Source: Eurosta solidaginis
Lineage: Eukaryota; Arthropoda; Insecta; Diptera; Tephritidae
NCBI RefSeq assembly: GCF_040869045.1
Contig: NC_090320.1
Span: 243,970,978-244,034,977 of the forward strand
Length of the DNA stretch: 64,000 bases
Direction of reading: 5' to 3'
Shown in pieces: positions 1-25,811 of this stretch; within the stretch, counting starts at the first letter, position 1, and every line of letters begins with the position of its first letter. The translations under genes and the position numbers were made by a program. The notes beneath the pieces were generated by a model. That model worked only from the letters and a program-made list of their open reading frames with translations. It made no database searches and had not been told where the DNA came from.

Positions 1-15925
<15,925 letters not shown>

Positions 15926-16042
15926 TTTGAAATTGTTTAGATAATTTTAACTTAATCCCACTCAAAACCCAAGTTTTAAAATATTTAAATATTATTTAAT
16001 ATAAAACAAAAGACATTTAAAAATGTACCACAATTATATACA
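15926..16042 (+). other. WDR81 3' UTR, poly(A) signal not certain
   Basis: 117 bp lie between the stop codon and the first MITE. No canonical AATAAA is present; AATATAAAACAAAAG near 15999 is the only weak candidate, so the transcript may run into the MITE. Confidence 0.4.
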
Positions 16043-16316
16043 TTAGACTGGGTCGATTTATTAACCGATATCCCGCCATCGATTTTTCGATAGGATTTGG
16101 GCTAAAGAAAAAAAGTTCCACTACGCATACCCAAAAAAATAATTTTCGAGCCTGCGAAATTTCATTTTTTTGACTTTTTTCGACTTTGATTTTTAAGGTT
16201 TTTTTCATGACCTACTAAAAAAAATGTCATGTATACCCTGTCCGACCCAAAAATGTCCGCGATGTCGATGGCGCGATATCGGTTACCTTTCGTCCATACA
16301 AATAGACCCACCCTAA
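16043..16316. mobile_element. Long-hairpin MITE (TTAGACTGGG family), copy 1
   Basis: The left end TTAGACTGGGTCGATTTATT and the right end (reverse) TTAGGGTGGGTCTATTTGTA both run into CCGATATCSCGCCATCGA, so each arm is a long inverted repeat with a different outer tip. The middle carries a CTACGCATACCC segment. Other members are at 19303-19455, 31753-32190, 33750-34044, 53782-53926 and 55614-56025. Confidence 0.8.
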
Positions 16317-16725
16317 TATACAGATATGCGATCAGATGCTTTCCAAATATCATACAATACAAATATCATAAGAGCTTTACTATGTAATACTCAAATCAAT
16401 AGTGATTTTTATTAATTTATATGTACTAAATGTTGACTCTGTCAAAGCAATACCAAATTTCTATTTTACATTTTTTATTTTACACTTTTAAATAGTGCTA
16501 CTAACATAATTATTAAAACAGATTTTATGTTTAAACAAAAAAAAAAAAAATAAGAAATGTGTGTAAACATTCCATTTACATATATGTACTAGAATACATA
16601 TATGTTTGTGAGGATAGTATTGTAGGTTCTTAACTATAAGTGAATATCGTAAATTTGTAAAATTTACAAATATATATTACATAGATAAGAAGAGCGATGA
16701 ATTTTATGAAAATACTTATTTTGTT
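16317..16725. other. AT-rich intergenic, no feature seen
   Basis: Contains a 14-bp A-run near 16535. No repeat arm or coding frame recognised. Confidence 0.5.
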
Positions 16726-16860
16726 TTGTTGATTTTCCGACAGGGTGGATAAATGATGTATATTGGAACAATTTTCCGTCATTCCTTTTCAAATTTGGTT
16801 GCGAGACAAACCGGTTTCGGTGTTGTGCCTTCATCAGTGTCGATTTTCGTTCTCGAGAAC
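16726..16860 (-). mobile_element. Penelope-like terminal fragment
   Basis: Matches the inverted right end of the intron-5 element, including the outer block TTTGTTTTGTTGATTTTCCG and GATGTATATTGGAAC, then CGGTTTCGGTGTTGTGCC. Only the terminus is present. Confidence 0.6.
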
Positions 16861-17455
16861 AAATCGATATTTTGTCGACAACGATTCGAAACAAACCAAT
16901 GACACGCCGACAATTCGCGAACAATATACCGACAACTCTTCGACAACAGTTGTTATGGATAAGAACCCTTCAAAAAACGCGAGTACTCCATAAATAGTGT
17001 AAGGAATACTCCTTCAGGAGTATAGGAGTTCTCCAAAACTAATCTGTATTCATAGAAAAAATGTGCTCCAATTAACATTGCGATGTCCTAGGAGAGGAGT
17101 AGGTGATCCCGCTCTCGCTTTGTTTGTGAGTATTCCATAGAGTACATATTTGAGATTACTTTCCAAAGTACTTTCACTGTAGTACTCCATGGAGCACCCA
17201 CAGAGGATCATATGCCAAAGTACTCCAGAAAAACTACTCTATGGAGTATCTGCGGAACAGTGTTCTCTAAACTGCTCCTGAAATATTACTCAAGAGATTA
17301 ACTACTTAAGAAAGTACTCTCAAAGCATTACTCCTTGGAGTAGCTATGGAAGAGTACTTTTAAAACCATCGCTAGAGAAGAAGCCATCCAAAATAAAACA
17401 TGAAATTTACAAAAAAATCATATTAGTTTCTTTATTCACGCAAATGCTAAATAAC

Positions 17456-17659
17456 TTAAGAATATTCGTGCGATGGCGAAAAATGATTGCCTTCTGGTGC
17501 TATGCTAGGAGAGCTGACCAATTCCATAACCTCTGATCCTGCGGCATAATTTGGAGTTTCAATTTGGAGCGTCGCATTTTTTCCATTGTTCAATCTACGC
17601 GCAAACTTTACCCTCTCCATTTTCTGAATACGTCTTTTGTGACGTGCGCTGTATTCCAT
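17456..17659 (-). CDS. 67-residue ORF in the GAGTACTCC element, unknown
   Basis: Reads MEYSARHKRRIQKMERVKFA onward: basic N-terminus, acidic/Ser-rich tail SSPSIAPEGNHF. It is the only frame of note in the middle block, and the corresponding block at 34930-35040 is too decayed to hold it. The family is not recognised. It could be a remnant of a DNA-binding transposon protein or chance. Confidence 0.25.
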   Translation of the reverse strand: MEYSARHKRRIQKMERVKFARRLNNGKNATLQIETPNYAAGSEVMELVSSPSIAPEGNHFSPSHEYS

Positions 17660-17993
17660 ATTTCACCTTTATATATTTGGTTATAATTATTTTATCTTTC
17701 ACCAATAAAATTGTTTGTCTTTTAAATTAAATTCACTCGATAATTTTTCCGATGCAATTCCTCTATGAATATTTCTCTATACTATAGTATGTATACATAA
17801 AACCAGTTGCGCGTTTGCATTTTATAAGAGTTGTGATAGTAAAATTTTATTATCAGTTATTTGTATGCAATATTTTACTTTTGTCAACTCTGTTCGATCG
17901 TCATCGTGTCGCGATCACGGTCGTTAAAACACGAGCAATGATCGGCTGATTGTGGTACGCAAACGCATTACAAAGGAGTATTGTTAGAGTACT

Positions 17994-18361
17994 TGGCGGC
18001 CACCGTGGTGTAATGGCAGCGTGCTCCGCCTACCACACAGTATGCCCTGGGTTCACACCCCGGCAAAGCAACATCAAAATTTTAGAAATAAGATTTTTCA
18101 ATTAGAAGAAAATTTTTCTACGCGGGGTCGCCCCTCGGCAGTGTTTAGCAAGCGCTCCGGGTGTATTTCTGCCATGAAAAGCTCTCAGTGAAAACTCATC
18201 TGGCTTGCAGATACCGTTCGGAGTCGGCATAAAACATGTAGGTCCCGTCCAGCCAATTTGTAGGGAAAATCAAGAGGAACACGAAGCAAATTGGAAGAGA
18301 AGCTTGGCCTTAGATCTTTTCGGAGGTTATCGCGCCTTACATTTATTATTATTTTTTTTTT
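17994..18361 (+). mobile_element. tRNA-derived SINE, full-length copy
   Basis: The head contains tRNA-like pol III boxes: GTGGTGTAATGGCAGCGTG (A-box region) and GGGTTCACACCCC (B-box). The body includes GGGGTCGCCCCTCGGCAGTG and GGAGTCGGCATAAAACATG; the tail is TTCGGAGGTTATCGCGCC followed by a T-rich end. A perfect 14-bp duplication ATTGTTAGAGTACT flanks it (17980-17993 and 18362-18375). The paralogue at 35509-35522 has the same site unfilled. Other copies are at 51319-51677, 48285-48505, 46218-46292 and 56637-56685. Confidence 0.9.
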
Positions 18362-18375
18362 ATTGTTAGAGTACT

Positions 18376-19231
18376 CCAACATGAAAAAATGGAACACGTA
18401 ATCCAACAATTTTTGCAGGGAAGCCGTTAACTTGCCGATAACAAACCAATAATATGCCGATAACAATGCGATAATAATAACAGCCCGATAATTTTTCGTT
18501 TTCTTCAATACATTTTTCTGATCCCTATTAATGATTCCAAATGTTCAATAATATATTCCCTAATAGATATCGAAATAGTATCTAAAACATCCCCGAAGTG
18601 ATCTTATAATAGTCGCTGAATGATTTAAAAATAACTACAAAGAAGTCCCGAGTGGATCCTAAAATAATCGCCGAAGTGTCCAGAAATTATCGAGAATCGG
18701 TCTTGGAAATAGTCCTTACAAGACCCGAAATTATTTGTAGACCTTTATATTAACTTAATGTTAAGTTTGTATTATATTAATTCTAACAGACCAGACGAGA
18801 GATTTGCCAATCCCGTAACCTGACAGTTTTCCTTCATGCTCACTGCTCAGATTTTTCTAGTATAAGGCGAAAGCACTTGGATCTCTGGAAGATATACTCA
18901 GACTCGTTCGGTTCGGTTTTATTCGAAACTAAATCCTTGCTACGCAATGACTTTATTACAAGCTATAGCTTAGGTCTCTGTAAGTGACTTTATTTTGATA
19001 CATAGAAGATGAATGTCTGCCAATCCATCCGATAATTAACGATAAATCACCTCTTTGCTTTAAAATTTTAAAAGTTTCTTATAGCTGAAATACCTTGGGC
19101 GACCAACCGTTTAAAGTATAAAGGAAATCAATTTAAGCCAGAAAGAACTACTTTCGGAACCGGTCTGAAAGAATAAGAAAATTTAAAAATTTGAATTGAT
19201 TGTCAGTCAGGCATTAGCACATACAGATATT
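18376..19231. repeat. Intergenic stretch with degenerate CCGAAATAGTCC-type repeat
   Basis: 18530-18740 has decayed units such as CCCCGAAGTGATC and GGAAATAGTCC, like intron 2 of WDR81. The block 18430-18490 (CCGATAACAAACCAATAATA) resembles 16870-16925 on the other side of the GAGTACTCC element. The rest holds nothing recognised. Confidence 0.45.
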
Positions 19232-19296
19232 GTGACGAATATTAGTATCACTAAGTGATACTCACATCACTAAGCGGTTATTAAATAAAGGCACAA
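19232..19296 (-). mobile_element. LTR terminal fragment
   Basis: TGTGACGAATATTAGTATCA and a stretch with GGCACAACAACAA match, inverted, the last 65 bp of the LTR family at 32629-33130. It is truncated by the adjacent MITE. Confidence 0.6.
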
Positions 19297-19302
19297 CAAC
19301 AA

Positions 19303-19455
19303 TAATGGTCGAAAAATTTACCCTTTCGCCATTTTTTTTTTCGCAGGTTCGAAAATTATTTTTTTGGGTATGCGTAGTGGAACTTTTTTTCCTAAGCCCA
19401 AATCCTATCGAAAAATCGATGGTGCGATATCGATTAATAAATCGACCCAGTCTAA
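19303..19455 (-). mobile_element. Long-hairpin MITE family, one-armed copy
   Basis: Contains TTTTTTGGGTATGCGTAGTG, the CGATGGTGCGATATCG block and the terminus CCCAGTCTAA at 19446-19455. The opposite arm is missing. Confidence 0.65.
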
Positions 19456-19914
19456 TGTTTATATTAATGTTTTTATATAAGTAAATACGCACCAACCTTG
19501 GCACTTGATCTTCCTGCTTTTCAACAAGAGAACTTACTACATACTTATTTACTTGAACACAAGATCATCTGAGCTCTTGTGCCACGAAAGCAAGTTCATG
19601 GTCTCCATTTATGGAGTTGATTTTTTCCTGATTTTATTATTTTTTTTCTTTTTCTTGCGATTTTTTTTAACTTTCACATTCAAAGCAGAAGGCTTAACAA
19701 CAACAATCCAAATAAGGCAGCAGCGCACAGGTGGTCGAAAATGCATGCTTAAGAAAAACACAAAAATTTAAAATTGCGATTGATAAACAGGAAAAAGGTA
19801 ATTCCTATCTAGTAATATCCTAGGACTTCAAAACGTTTTGAGCTTCGTGAAATAGGCGGACGTTCCGATAGGCTTTTGAGAAACGATTTGTACTTCCATA
19901 ATATGCACAGCGGC
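19456..19914. other. No feature recognised
   Basis: T-rich runs at 19640-19665; no repeat or gene seen. Confidence 0.4.
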
Positions 19915-20100
19915 CTGTCAAAAGCTACCCATCCCCAGCGGGTTAGGGGGTTAGAATATACCCGCGGTAGGTATGCCTGTCGTAAGAGGCGACTAAAATA
20001 CCAAATAGATTCAAGGGGTTGTGTAGCGCTACCCCCTTTCAGGTTGCCAGCGCAATATATAGCTTCTCCAAACCCAATTGTCAACCTCAACTATCCCTAA
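19915..20100 (+). mobile_element. CAA-tailed retroposon, 5' part
   Basis: Starts at CCCCAGCGGGTTAGGGGGTT and reads GTCGTAAGAGGCGACTAAAA, matching the minus-strand head of 3005-3424. It breaks off after about 185 bp. Confidence 0.7.
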
Positions 20101-20275
20101 CATAAAGCTAGCAATCTCTCCAGAGAACGCAGCCTCATATACCAAACTTCAAAGGGTCAGCGGAATAATAAAGTCACATTCGTAACAGGTGAAAAACGAG
20201 GTAATTTTCAATGAAAAATTTCAAAAATTTCTGATGATATACTCTCAGTCGGATAAACAGAAGTTCAGGAGAAGC

Positions 20276-20835
20276 ACCCAGGAAAATCACCAGTGTCATG
20301 ACAGACATCTTATTGATGAGCCAACACCGCCCAGGGGCTTAAGGAGTCATCTCCGTAAGCATTATGGGGAAACGCGGCACCTGAGAACACAGCCGTATGA
20401 AGCAAAAAAACACAAGCAGGTCCTCAGTGAACTCCACAAACAGCCGTCGGACCTCCATGCCAGGAATTGCCCGGTGAATCCTGTACTCAAAGAACAATAC
20501 CCTAAACTTGCAGAAGAGGAACGCACACTCCCTAGGAAAACGCGAGTCCCTCTAGCTCAACTTCGATCTGGATACTGTAACAGGTTAAACTCTTACCTAT
20601 CCAGAATCAACCCCGACATACAAAACATATGTCCTGCTTGTAACGTGTCCCCACATAACACCAACCATCTCTTCAACTGTATTGTGGAACCTACACCTCT
20701 AACACCCCTCTCATTATGATCCAGCCCTGTTGAAACAGCAAGTTTCCTTGGACTCCCGTTAGAGGATATTGATGACAATTTGTGATCGGTCGCACCTATT
20801 GGGTCGGGCGAAGCACTGCTACAACCGGCTTCGCA
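20276..20835 (+). pseudogene. Jockey-like LINE, 3' fragment
   Basis: One frame reads RHLIDEPTPPRGLRSHLRKH, then LRSGYCNRLNSYLSRINPDI and CPACNVSPHNTNHLFNC, the C-terminal Cys/His motif of the same LINE as 9700-11090. In this copy the frame is open from about 20189 to 20719. The RT region is missing, and the CAA tail is replaced after CACTGCTACAAC. Confidence 0.8.
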
Positions 20836-22110
20836 TATACCTCCTCGGAGGTTAAATATTGTAATGTTTTTTTATTACGTTGCCTGTGACATTTCCAACC
20901 ACTGTGCATTGATAAGGTTCGCACATGTGAATACCATACATAACAATGCTATACATTTGGGCGCAGCTGGAAACCGATTCCTTTAAATAACCGGTCGTTC
21001 AGGTACTTGGTTTGAAAAAACCGTAAAGAATTTAAAAAAAACACAAAGACTACGAGAAACTATTATATCAGAACCGAATAACGATTTCATCGCACCTGAA
21101 AATCGTTTTCAAAGGACATAAAATAATGTCAGAAGACTCGAAAATGATGTTCGAACAACTGCAAACTCATTCTACAAATGTGAAAAATCGTCTGCCAGTT
21201 TGTAAACGTCTTATATCAGAATTTCTTTCAGAATGCCTCACCTCCAAATTTGAATAAAGAAGCCCTATCTCGGAATTTTTTCGTAAGCACCTTATTTTGG
21301 CTCAAAATGTGTCGAAGTTGTGATCAGATACCACGTTTTCGAATCAAATTGTTGCATATAGTATTCTACAACCAAAAGTTTGTTTGTTTTCAAAATAAAT
21401 CCAGAGGAAGAACGTTTCTGAAAAATTTTATGAAATTTGGGTTTTTTTTTTTAATTCTTTCCAAAGTTTGCTAAAATAGAGTGTTTTCGGCACGACGGGT
21501 GAAATAGGCTGATATTCCAGCAACCAAATATGGTCAAGTATTTTTATGTCATTCAGAGAGTTGCTGCTTACAGCTAATCATAACATCTCTTTCGATATTT
21601 GCAAGCCGCACCGCGCACATATCCGATCTTCTTAAAAGCTTTTATTTCCAATACTCCAAATATGATCTCATATATTGCTTTGAGCGTACTTAACAAGAGG
21701 CTTGTAGTCTAAAATTTAGAAATGAGAAGAGTCATCCCCTCTACAACTTAAGCTCGACCTAAACATACGCGGAATTTTACGCTGGAATTTTTACCCATAT
21801 TTATATTAGCTAGCCTCTCAAGCTTTAAGGCCTCAATTTATTTTACAAAACTAAACATTTCTTTAAATGCCATCAAGTATCCAATATTCCTCTCCAGTTA
21901 GACCGAGAACCGGATTTTTATTTACATACCCAAAACTGCACATTACTAATGCATTCAGTTTTAGGTGTGTACATATGTATATTGTTGGAAGATCAGCGCA
22001 TCTCGCATAGTGCCTTTCAGCTTTCAAAACGATCAATGCAATTGTGGGGCTCTTTGTTGCTATCTTTTGTCCTTGCCTTCGGCAGCATCATTCTTTTTCA
22101 CGGGTTTTTT
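20836..22110. other. Intergenic, nothing identified
   Basis: AT-rich DNA. Near 21258 is one unit (AAGCCCTATCTCGGAATTTT) like the 28-bp repeat at 46475-46580. No coding signal. Confidence 0.4.
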
Positions 22111-22925
22111 TATACTCAGCGTGCTTTGCACACAGAGTATATTAGCCTTACACGCGTATACGTTTCGTTTACGCGTGAAAAAAACGCGTATCCTCGTATA
22201 GATAATGCTTAGGAGACCCATCTAGCGGCACGGGTTAAACAACTAGCTACAGCACCGCATGTACCGAAAAGCGGAGACACAACCCTCTGCTATATTTCTG
22301 TGTATAACATATAGCTGAATCAGTTGTGATAAATAGTGGACGCGCATAGAATACATAGAATTAGTGCAGAGGGTGAAACATAGACACATATTTCAGTTAC
22401 ATCTGAGTATAATGCGTATTGAAATTTAGTAGTACTAATTTTATGCGTAGCAATTTCAGAGGTGTATTTAAAGTTTCTCGCTTAGCAGTCCATATAAAGT
22501 TTAAGCGTAAAAGTTAGTTGTACAGGTTTAAAGGATTCGAGATAGATATAGACCTCCATATATCAAAATCATCAGTGTAGAAAAAAATTTGATTGAGCCA
22601 TGTCCGTCCGTCTGTCCGATAACACGATAACTTGAGTAAATATTGAGATATCTTCACCAAATTTGGTACACGAGCTTATCTGGACCCAGAATAGATTGGT
22701 ATTGAAAATGAGAGATATCGGATGATAACCACGCCCACTTCTTATATATATAACATTTTGGAAACACACAAAAAACCTGATTATTTAGTAAATAATACAG
22801 CTAGGATGCTGAAATTTGACATGTGGACTGATATTGACTCTTGATAAAAATTTGAAAAAAAAAAATTCAAATGGGCGTGGCACCGCCCACTTGTGGTAAA
22901 TCTGGTATAAACTGTGTACAATAGA
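22111..22925 (+). mobile_element. CGTGGC-rich dispersed repeat, 5' fragment with nested MITE
   Basis: The left tip TATACTCAGCGTGCTTTGCA ... AGAGTATATTA and, after the insertion, CGAGATAGATATAGACCTCC and CCATGTCCGTCCGTCTGTCC match the end of 25812-28672 (reverse strand). It ends near GGGCGTGGCACCGCCCAC. Confidence 0.7.
22143..22510. mobile_element. MITE, second copy of the 7443-7850 family
   Basis: Inverted relative to the intron-3 copy. Shares CGTATACGTTTCGTTTACGC, GCTTAGGAGACCCATCTAGC and CTTAGCAGTCCATATAAAGT. Nested in a different host repeat, which confirms it as an independent mobile unit. Confidence 0.7.
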
Positions 22926-23253
22926 GTGGTTGCTGAGGGAAGAGCGGGGTAGCTATGTATTGATAGTAGTTCTGTTATGGATAAGTGGAAGGTACAGTGG
23001 GTGCAAAGAAGAATGTTTCGTATCTTTTAAATGTTATTTTTATATTTTCGATAATTTCCCTATTTTCCAGCAACATCTTTGATCTTATGAGTCATGCGAT
23101 TTCTGCGGCGGCCACCAAGACAGAATCGTCATGACTTTTATGAAGAATTATTTTTATTTTTATACCGGGATTGTCACAGGCACAACCTCTTTGGTTAGTG
23201 CAATTATTTGATCTTAGAGAACTTGGGTACCAATTATTATTTTATAAATTCGC
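22926..23253. other. No clear feature
   Basis: On the minus strand there is a 50-codon open stretch with NCTNQRGCACDNPG (about 23101-23250), just downstream of the small-ORF cluster and lacking an ATG. Confidence 0.3.
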
Positions 23254-23430
23254 CTACTGCAGTAAATATTCAATTATTTTCACCAATTTGTCCCTCAGGA
23301 CAACTGTGTTTTCCTTATAAATTTCAAGTCCTGGATTGCCGGCATTTCTTTTATGCCTGGTCGAATATTGTCCTAAGTCAATAACTTCCTCAACAATCTG
23401 GTTGCTTGAAAAATTTTTCTACGCTACCAT
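23254..23430 (-). pseudogene. Short ORF 5 of cluster, interrupted by an early stop
   Basis: From the ATG at 23430 the frame reads MVA, a stop (23419-23421), then 54 codons including QIVEEVIDLGQYSTRHKRNA and LRDKLVKIIEYLLQ. The peptide composition looks protein-like (amphipathic C-terminal helix). No family recognised. The early stop suggests decay, or that the real start lies elsewhere. Confidence 0.3.
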
Positions 23431-23592
23431 TTTTCTATCCTAAGATGAAAACGAGCGCGACTAGTCTTTTCTTGCAAATTTATATAGCGCTTTAATATTT
23501 ATCTATATATATATAGGTTCTCGTTGTGACTTTTTCTTCATGCTTGTTGTTATGAGCTGGTTGTAAAATATTAGTATATATTTTTTTTTTCT

Positions 23593-23733
23593 TTAGGTCT
23601 TGCTTACTTCCACTGTCCTAGAGTTTCCTATTGCTTCCTGGCCATCTTTGTCAGGGGCAATCGAAGGAATTATGCGAATTTTGGATTTGCTGTTCGCATT
23701 AGGCAGAGCTACCTTTACTGTCGATTGTGACAT
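23593..23733 (-). CDS. Short ORF 4 of cluster (46 residues), unknown
   Basis: Begins MSQSTVKVALPNANSKSKIR and ends RTVEVSKT. The start context TCAAAATGTC is like ORFs 1 and 3. Basic N-terminus, no membrane segment, no recognised domain. 97 bp separate it from ORF 3 upstream. Confidence 0.35.
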   Translation of the reverse strand: MSQSTVKVALPNANSKSKIRIIPSIAPDKDGQEAIGNSRTVEVSKT

Positions 23734-23830
23734 TTTGAGACTTACTATTTGAGATTTTACTTCAATTATTTATTGCTCTTCTCAGCTTTGAGTTTGGAAA
23801 TTTGGGTAGAAGGGGAAGAAAAAAAAAATT

Positions 23831-24097
23831 TTATACGCGTTGTTGCACGTTATTAGTTTGCCTATATTTGATTTTCATGTAGTTTTTAAGAATATCGGCT
23901 ATCGCTATTATTAATAGCCCTATCGTGCATATTAAAGCACCTAGCCAAATGTCTGTAGTTTTTGTGTCCACTTGGGCTTGTGGCTCATATTTTACCAATT
24001 TATTGTCAACTATTTCCTCTTCAGAGGTTTCTTTGCCGAATTCATAGCCAGCTATGGCTATCATAATGCCTTGGTCTATTTTTGTCCACCAAGACAT
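23831..24097 (-). CDS. Short ORF 3 of cluster: 88-residue single-pass membrane peptide
   Basis: Begins MSWWTKIDQGIMIAIAGYEF, has an acidic middle (ETSEEEIVD), and one convincing transmembrane helix WLGALICTIGLLIIAIADIL followed by a basic tail. The start context is CCAAAATGTC. Its N-terminus resembles ORF 2 (WW, GI.I.IAGYE.GKE). Family not recognised; a viral or retroelement accessory protein is possible, but nothing here proves it. Confidence 0.45.
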   Translation of the reverse strand: MSWWTKIDQGIMIAIAGYEFGKETSEEEIVDNKLVKYEPQAQVDTKTTDIWLGALICTIGLLIIAIADILKNYMKIKYRQTNNVQQRV

Positions 24098-24327
24098 TTT
24101 GGCTATTTTCCTGCTTCTATGAGTAATGAACTAAATTTTAATTTTTAATAAAATTTTTCGATTTTATTCTTGTATCCTATGCATTCCATTTTACTTTTAT
24201 TATTTTTCCTTATTTAGTTGACATAAAAGTTTAAGAAAGATTTCGTTGGAAAAATTTGTTTAATTTTAGCATTTTAATGTAAAAATTTTTTTCGTTTTAC
24301 ACGATATTTTAAAAATAATTTTTTATG

Positions 24328-24411
24328 CTATTTTTCTGTATTTTCCTTACCAACTTCGTATCCTGCGATACCTATTAGTATACCATTTAGTATAGTTTTC
24401 CACCATGCCAT
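24328..24411 (-). CDS. Short ORF 2 of cluster: 27-residue hydrophobic peptide related to ORF 3
   Basis: Reads MAWWKTILNGILIGIAGYEV then GKENTEK and stop. About half the positions match the first 27 residues of ORF 3, in the same order and orientation, about 310 bp upstream. It is either a shortened duplicate of ORF 3 or a true micropeptide. Confidence 0.4.
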   Translation of the reverse strand: MAWWKTILNGILIGIAGYEVGKENTEK

Positions 24412-24511
24412 TTTTTAAAAAATTTTACTAAGAAAATTTGTATTTATTTATTTATTCATTTATTTGCCAAACAGTATATAATTTAGTATTAGATTTTAAT
24501 TCTAAAAAAAA

Positions 24512-24730
24512 TTATTTTTCATTTGGGAAGACCGTTCTTATCATCCTAGTTATTTCTTCCTCTATTGTTGTAGGGTTTTTTACATCTTCTACTGTAGGTT
24601 CCCTTTTCATGCCTATTTTCTTCCAAAATGGTTTTAACCATAGGAGTAGTTTTTCATAATCTACCTCTGTTTTATTTCTAATATCTTTATCTTCCCATGT
24701 ACTGGGGTGTTTCTTGTGATTAGATGACAT
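24512..24730 (-). CDS. Short ORF 1 of cluster (72 residues), unknown
   Basis: Begins MSSNHKKHPSTWEDKDIRNK and continues KLLLWLKPFWKKIGMKREPT, ending TRMIRTVFPNEK. Charged, Lys/Glu-rich, with an amphipathic LLLWLKPFWKK segment. The start context TGAAATGTC is preceded by TAAAATTTTTTTGA. It is the first and best-formed of the cluster. No family recognised. Confidence 0.4.
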   Translation of the reverse strand: MSSNHKKHPSTWEDKDIRNKTEVDYEKLLLWLKPFWKKIGMKREPTVEDVKNPTTIEEEITRMIRTVFPNEK

Positions 24731-25811
24731 TTCAATTTACTCAAAAAAATTTTATTTTTTCTTTCTCAATTCTCTAATCTTGTCTTTTGATCTATCCTCG
24801 GTTTTTGTTGTTAAAAATTTTGCTCAACGTTAAAAAAATTTTTTTTTTTTCAACTAATTTTCTTTCATATTATTTATTTTGTTTCCTACTTAGAGAGACA
24901 AAAAAAATCCTAAGCAAAAACTTTCGTTTTTGCTCATTGTTTAGCGTCCATAAAGGCCGCCCAATTTGTTTTCTAAATTTTATACCTATTTATAATATAA
25001 GCTGCCAGTTTTTTTGTTCATATAACCGATGCTCCGTTGACTGTTAATGTATCGTCTCTCGATGTAGCTATGTTTCTCCTGTCCTGGTTTATTCCACTTC
25101 TTATGCGATGATTTTAGCCATGTAACTTCTGTCTAGTTTATTCCACTTCTTATGCGAATATATGTATACGTATCCGTGTATCTTCCTGTCCACTTGTTGT
25201 TAGGTGTATAGTGGGTAGATCCAAATGGTTATGGTTGATGTGTTTGAAATAGTGGTGGTAGAATTTGATTTGCATTTCCTGGTGTTTTCGTCAACGCCAT
25301 GAAATGTTAAAAAGGAAAAGATGTTTAGCGTTCAATGTTCCAACATTAAATCTTGTTTTATTAAATAAATTCTTGTCTTTTATAGTAATTTACTTAACCT
25401 ATACATTCATAAATATCTTAATACTAATAACTAAAAATAAGTACATAGGAAATGGGTTATGCATACATGTACGTTTGTATACAGTCTTTGTATACATGTA
25501 GTTTTGTATGCATAACTCCATACATGTAGTTTTGTACATTTAGCAGCGTCAGCAGATCAATTTGAGTGTTTTAATATTTTCCCACCATGGGTTGTATGTT
25601 TGTATGTATAGTTTATGAGCTGTGAATGGATATGGGTCTCATATCCGGCATTCCATTGATGTTGGTTAGCCGTCTGGGTTAGTTCAATAATTTATGTTGG
25701 AAAATATTGTAATATGATTATTACTAAAATATATTTGGAGTTTGTTATGCGTAATGCCGCGAATATGTTACAGTGAGTGTGACGTATAATGATACAATAC
25801 AGTGGGTGTGA
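24731..25811. other. AT-rich leader-like region upstream of the ORF cluster
   Basis: No gene of size. Two short local duplications: GTTTATTCCACTTCTTATGC twice (near 25087 and 25137) and GTGTGACGTATAATG twice (near 25777 and 25807). The motif TACATGTA recurs near 25467, 25493 and 25513. A 16-codon minus-strand frame MSKNESFCLGFFLSL sits near 24892-24939. Confidence 0.4.

Larger units (their letters stand above)
16961..18375. mobile_element. GAGTACTCC-rich element, copy 1 (SINE nested)
   Basis: Contains an arm (16975-17395) rich in GAGTACT and AGTACTCC, a middle (17400-17760) and a right block (17788-17993, resuming at 18362). At 34915-35530 the middle and right blocks recur, with the arm lying inverted between them; 37719-37890 is a third piece of the arm. 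This suggests an ancestral arm-middle-inverted arm design, each copy having lost a different arm. A 67-residue minus-strand frame lies in the middle. Confidence 0.55.

Noticed and set aside
16535..16550. Poly-A run as evidence of a processed pseudogene
   Set aside because: No coding remnant or target duplication on either side.
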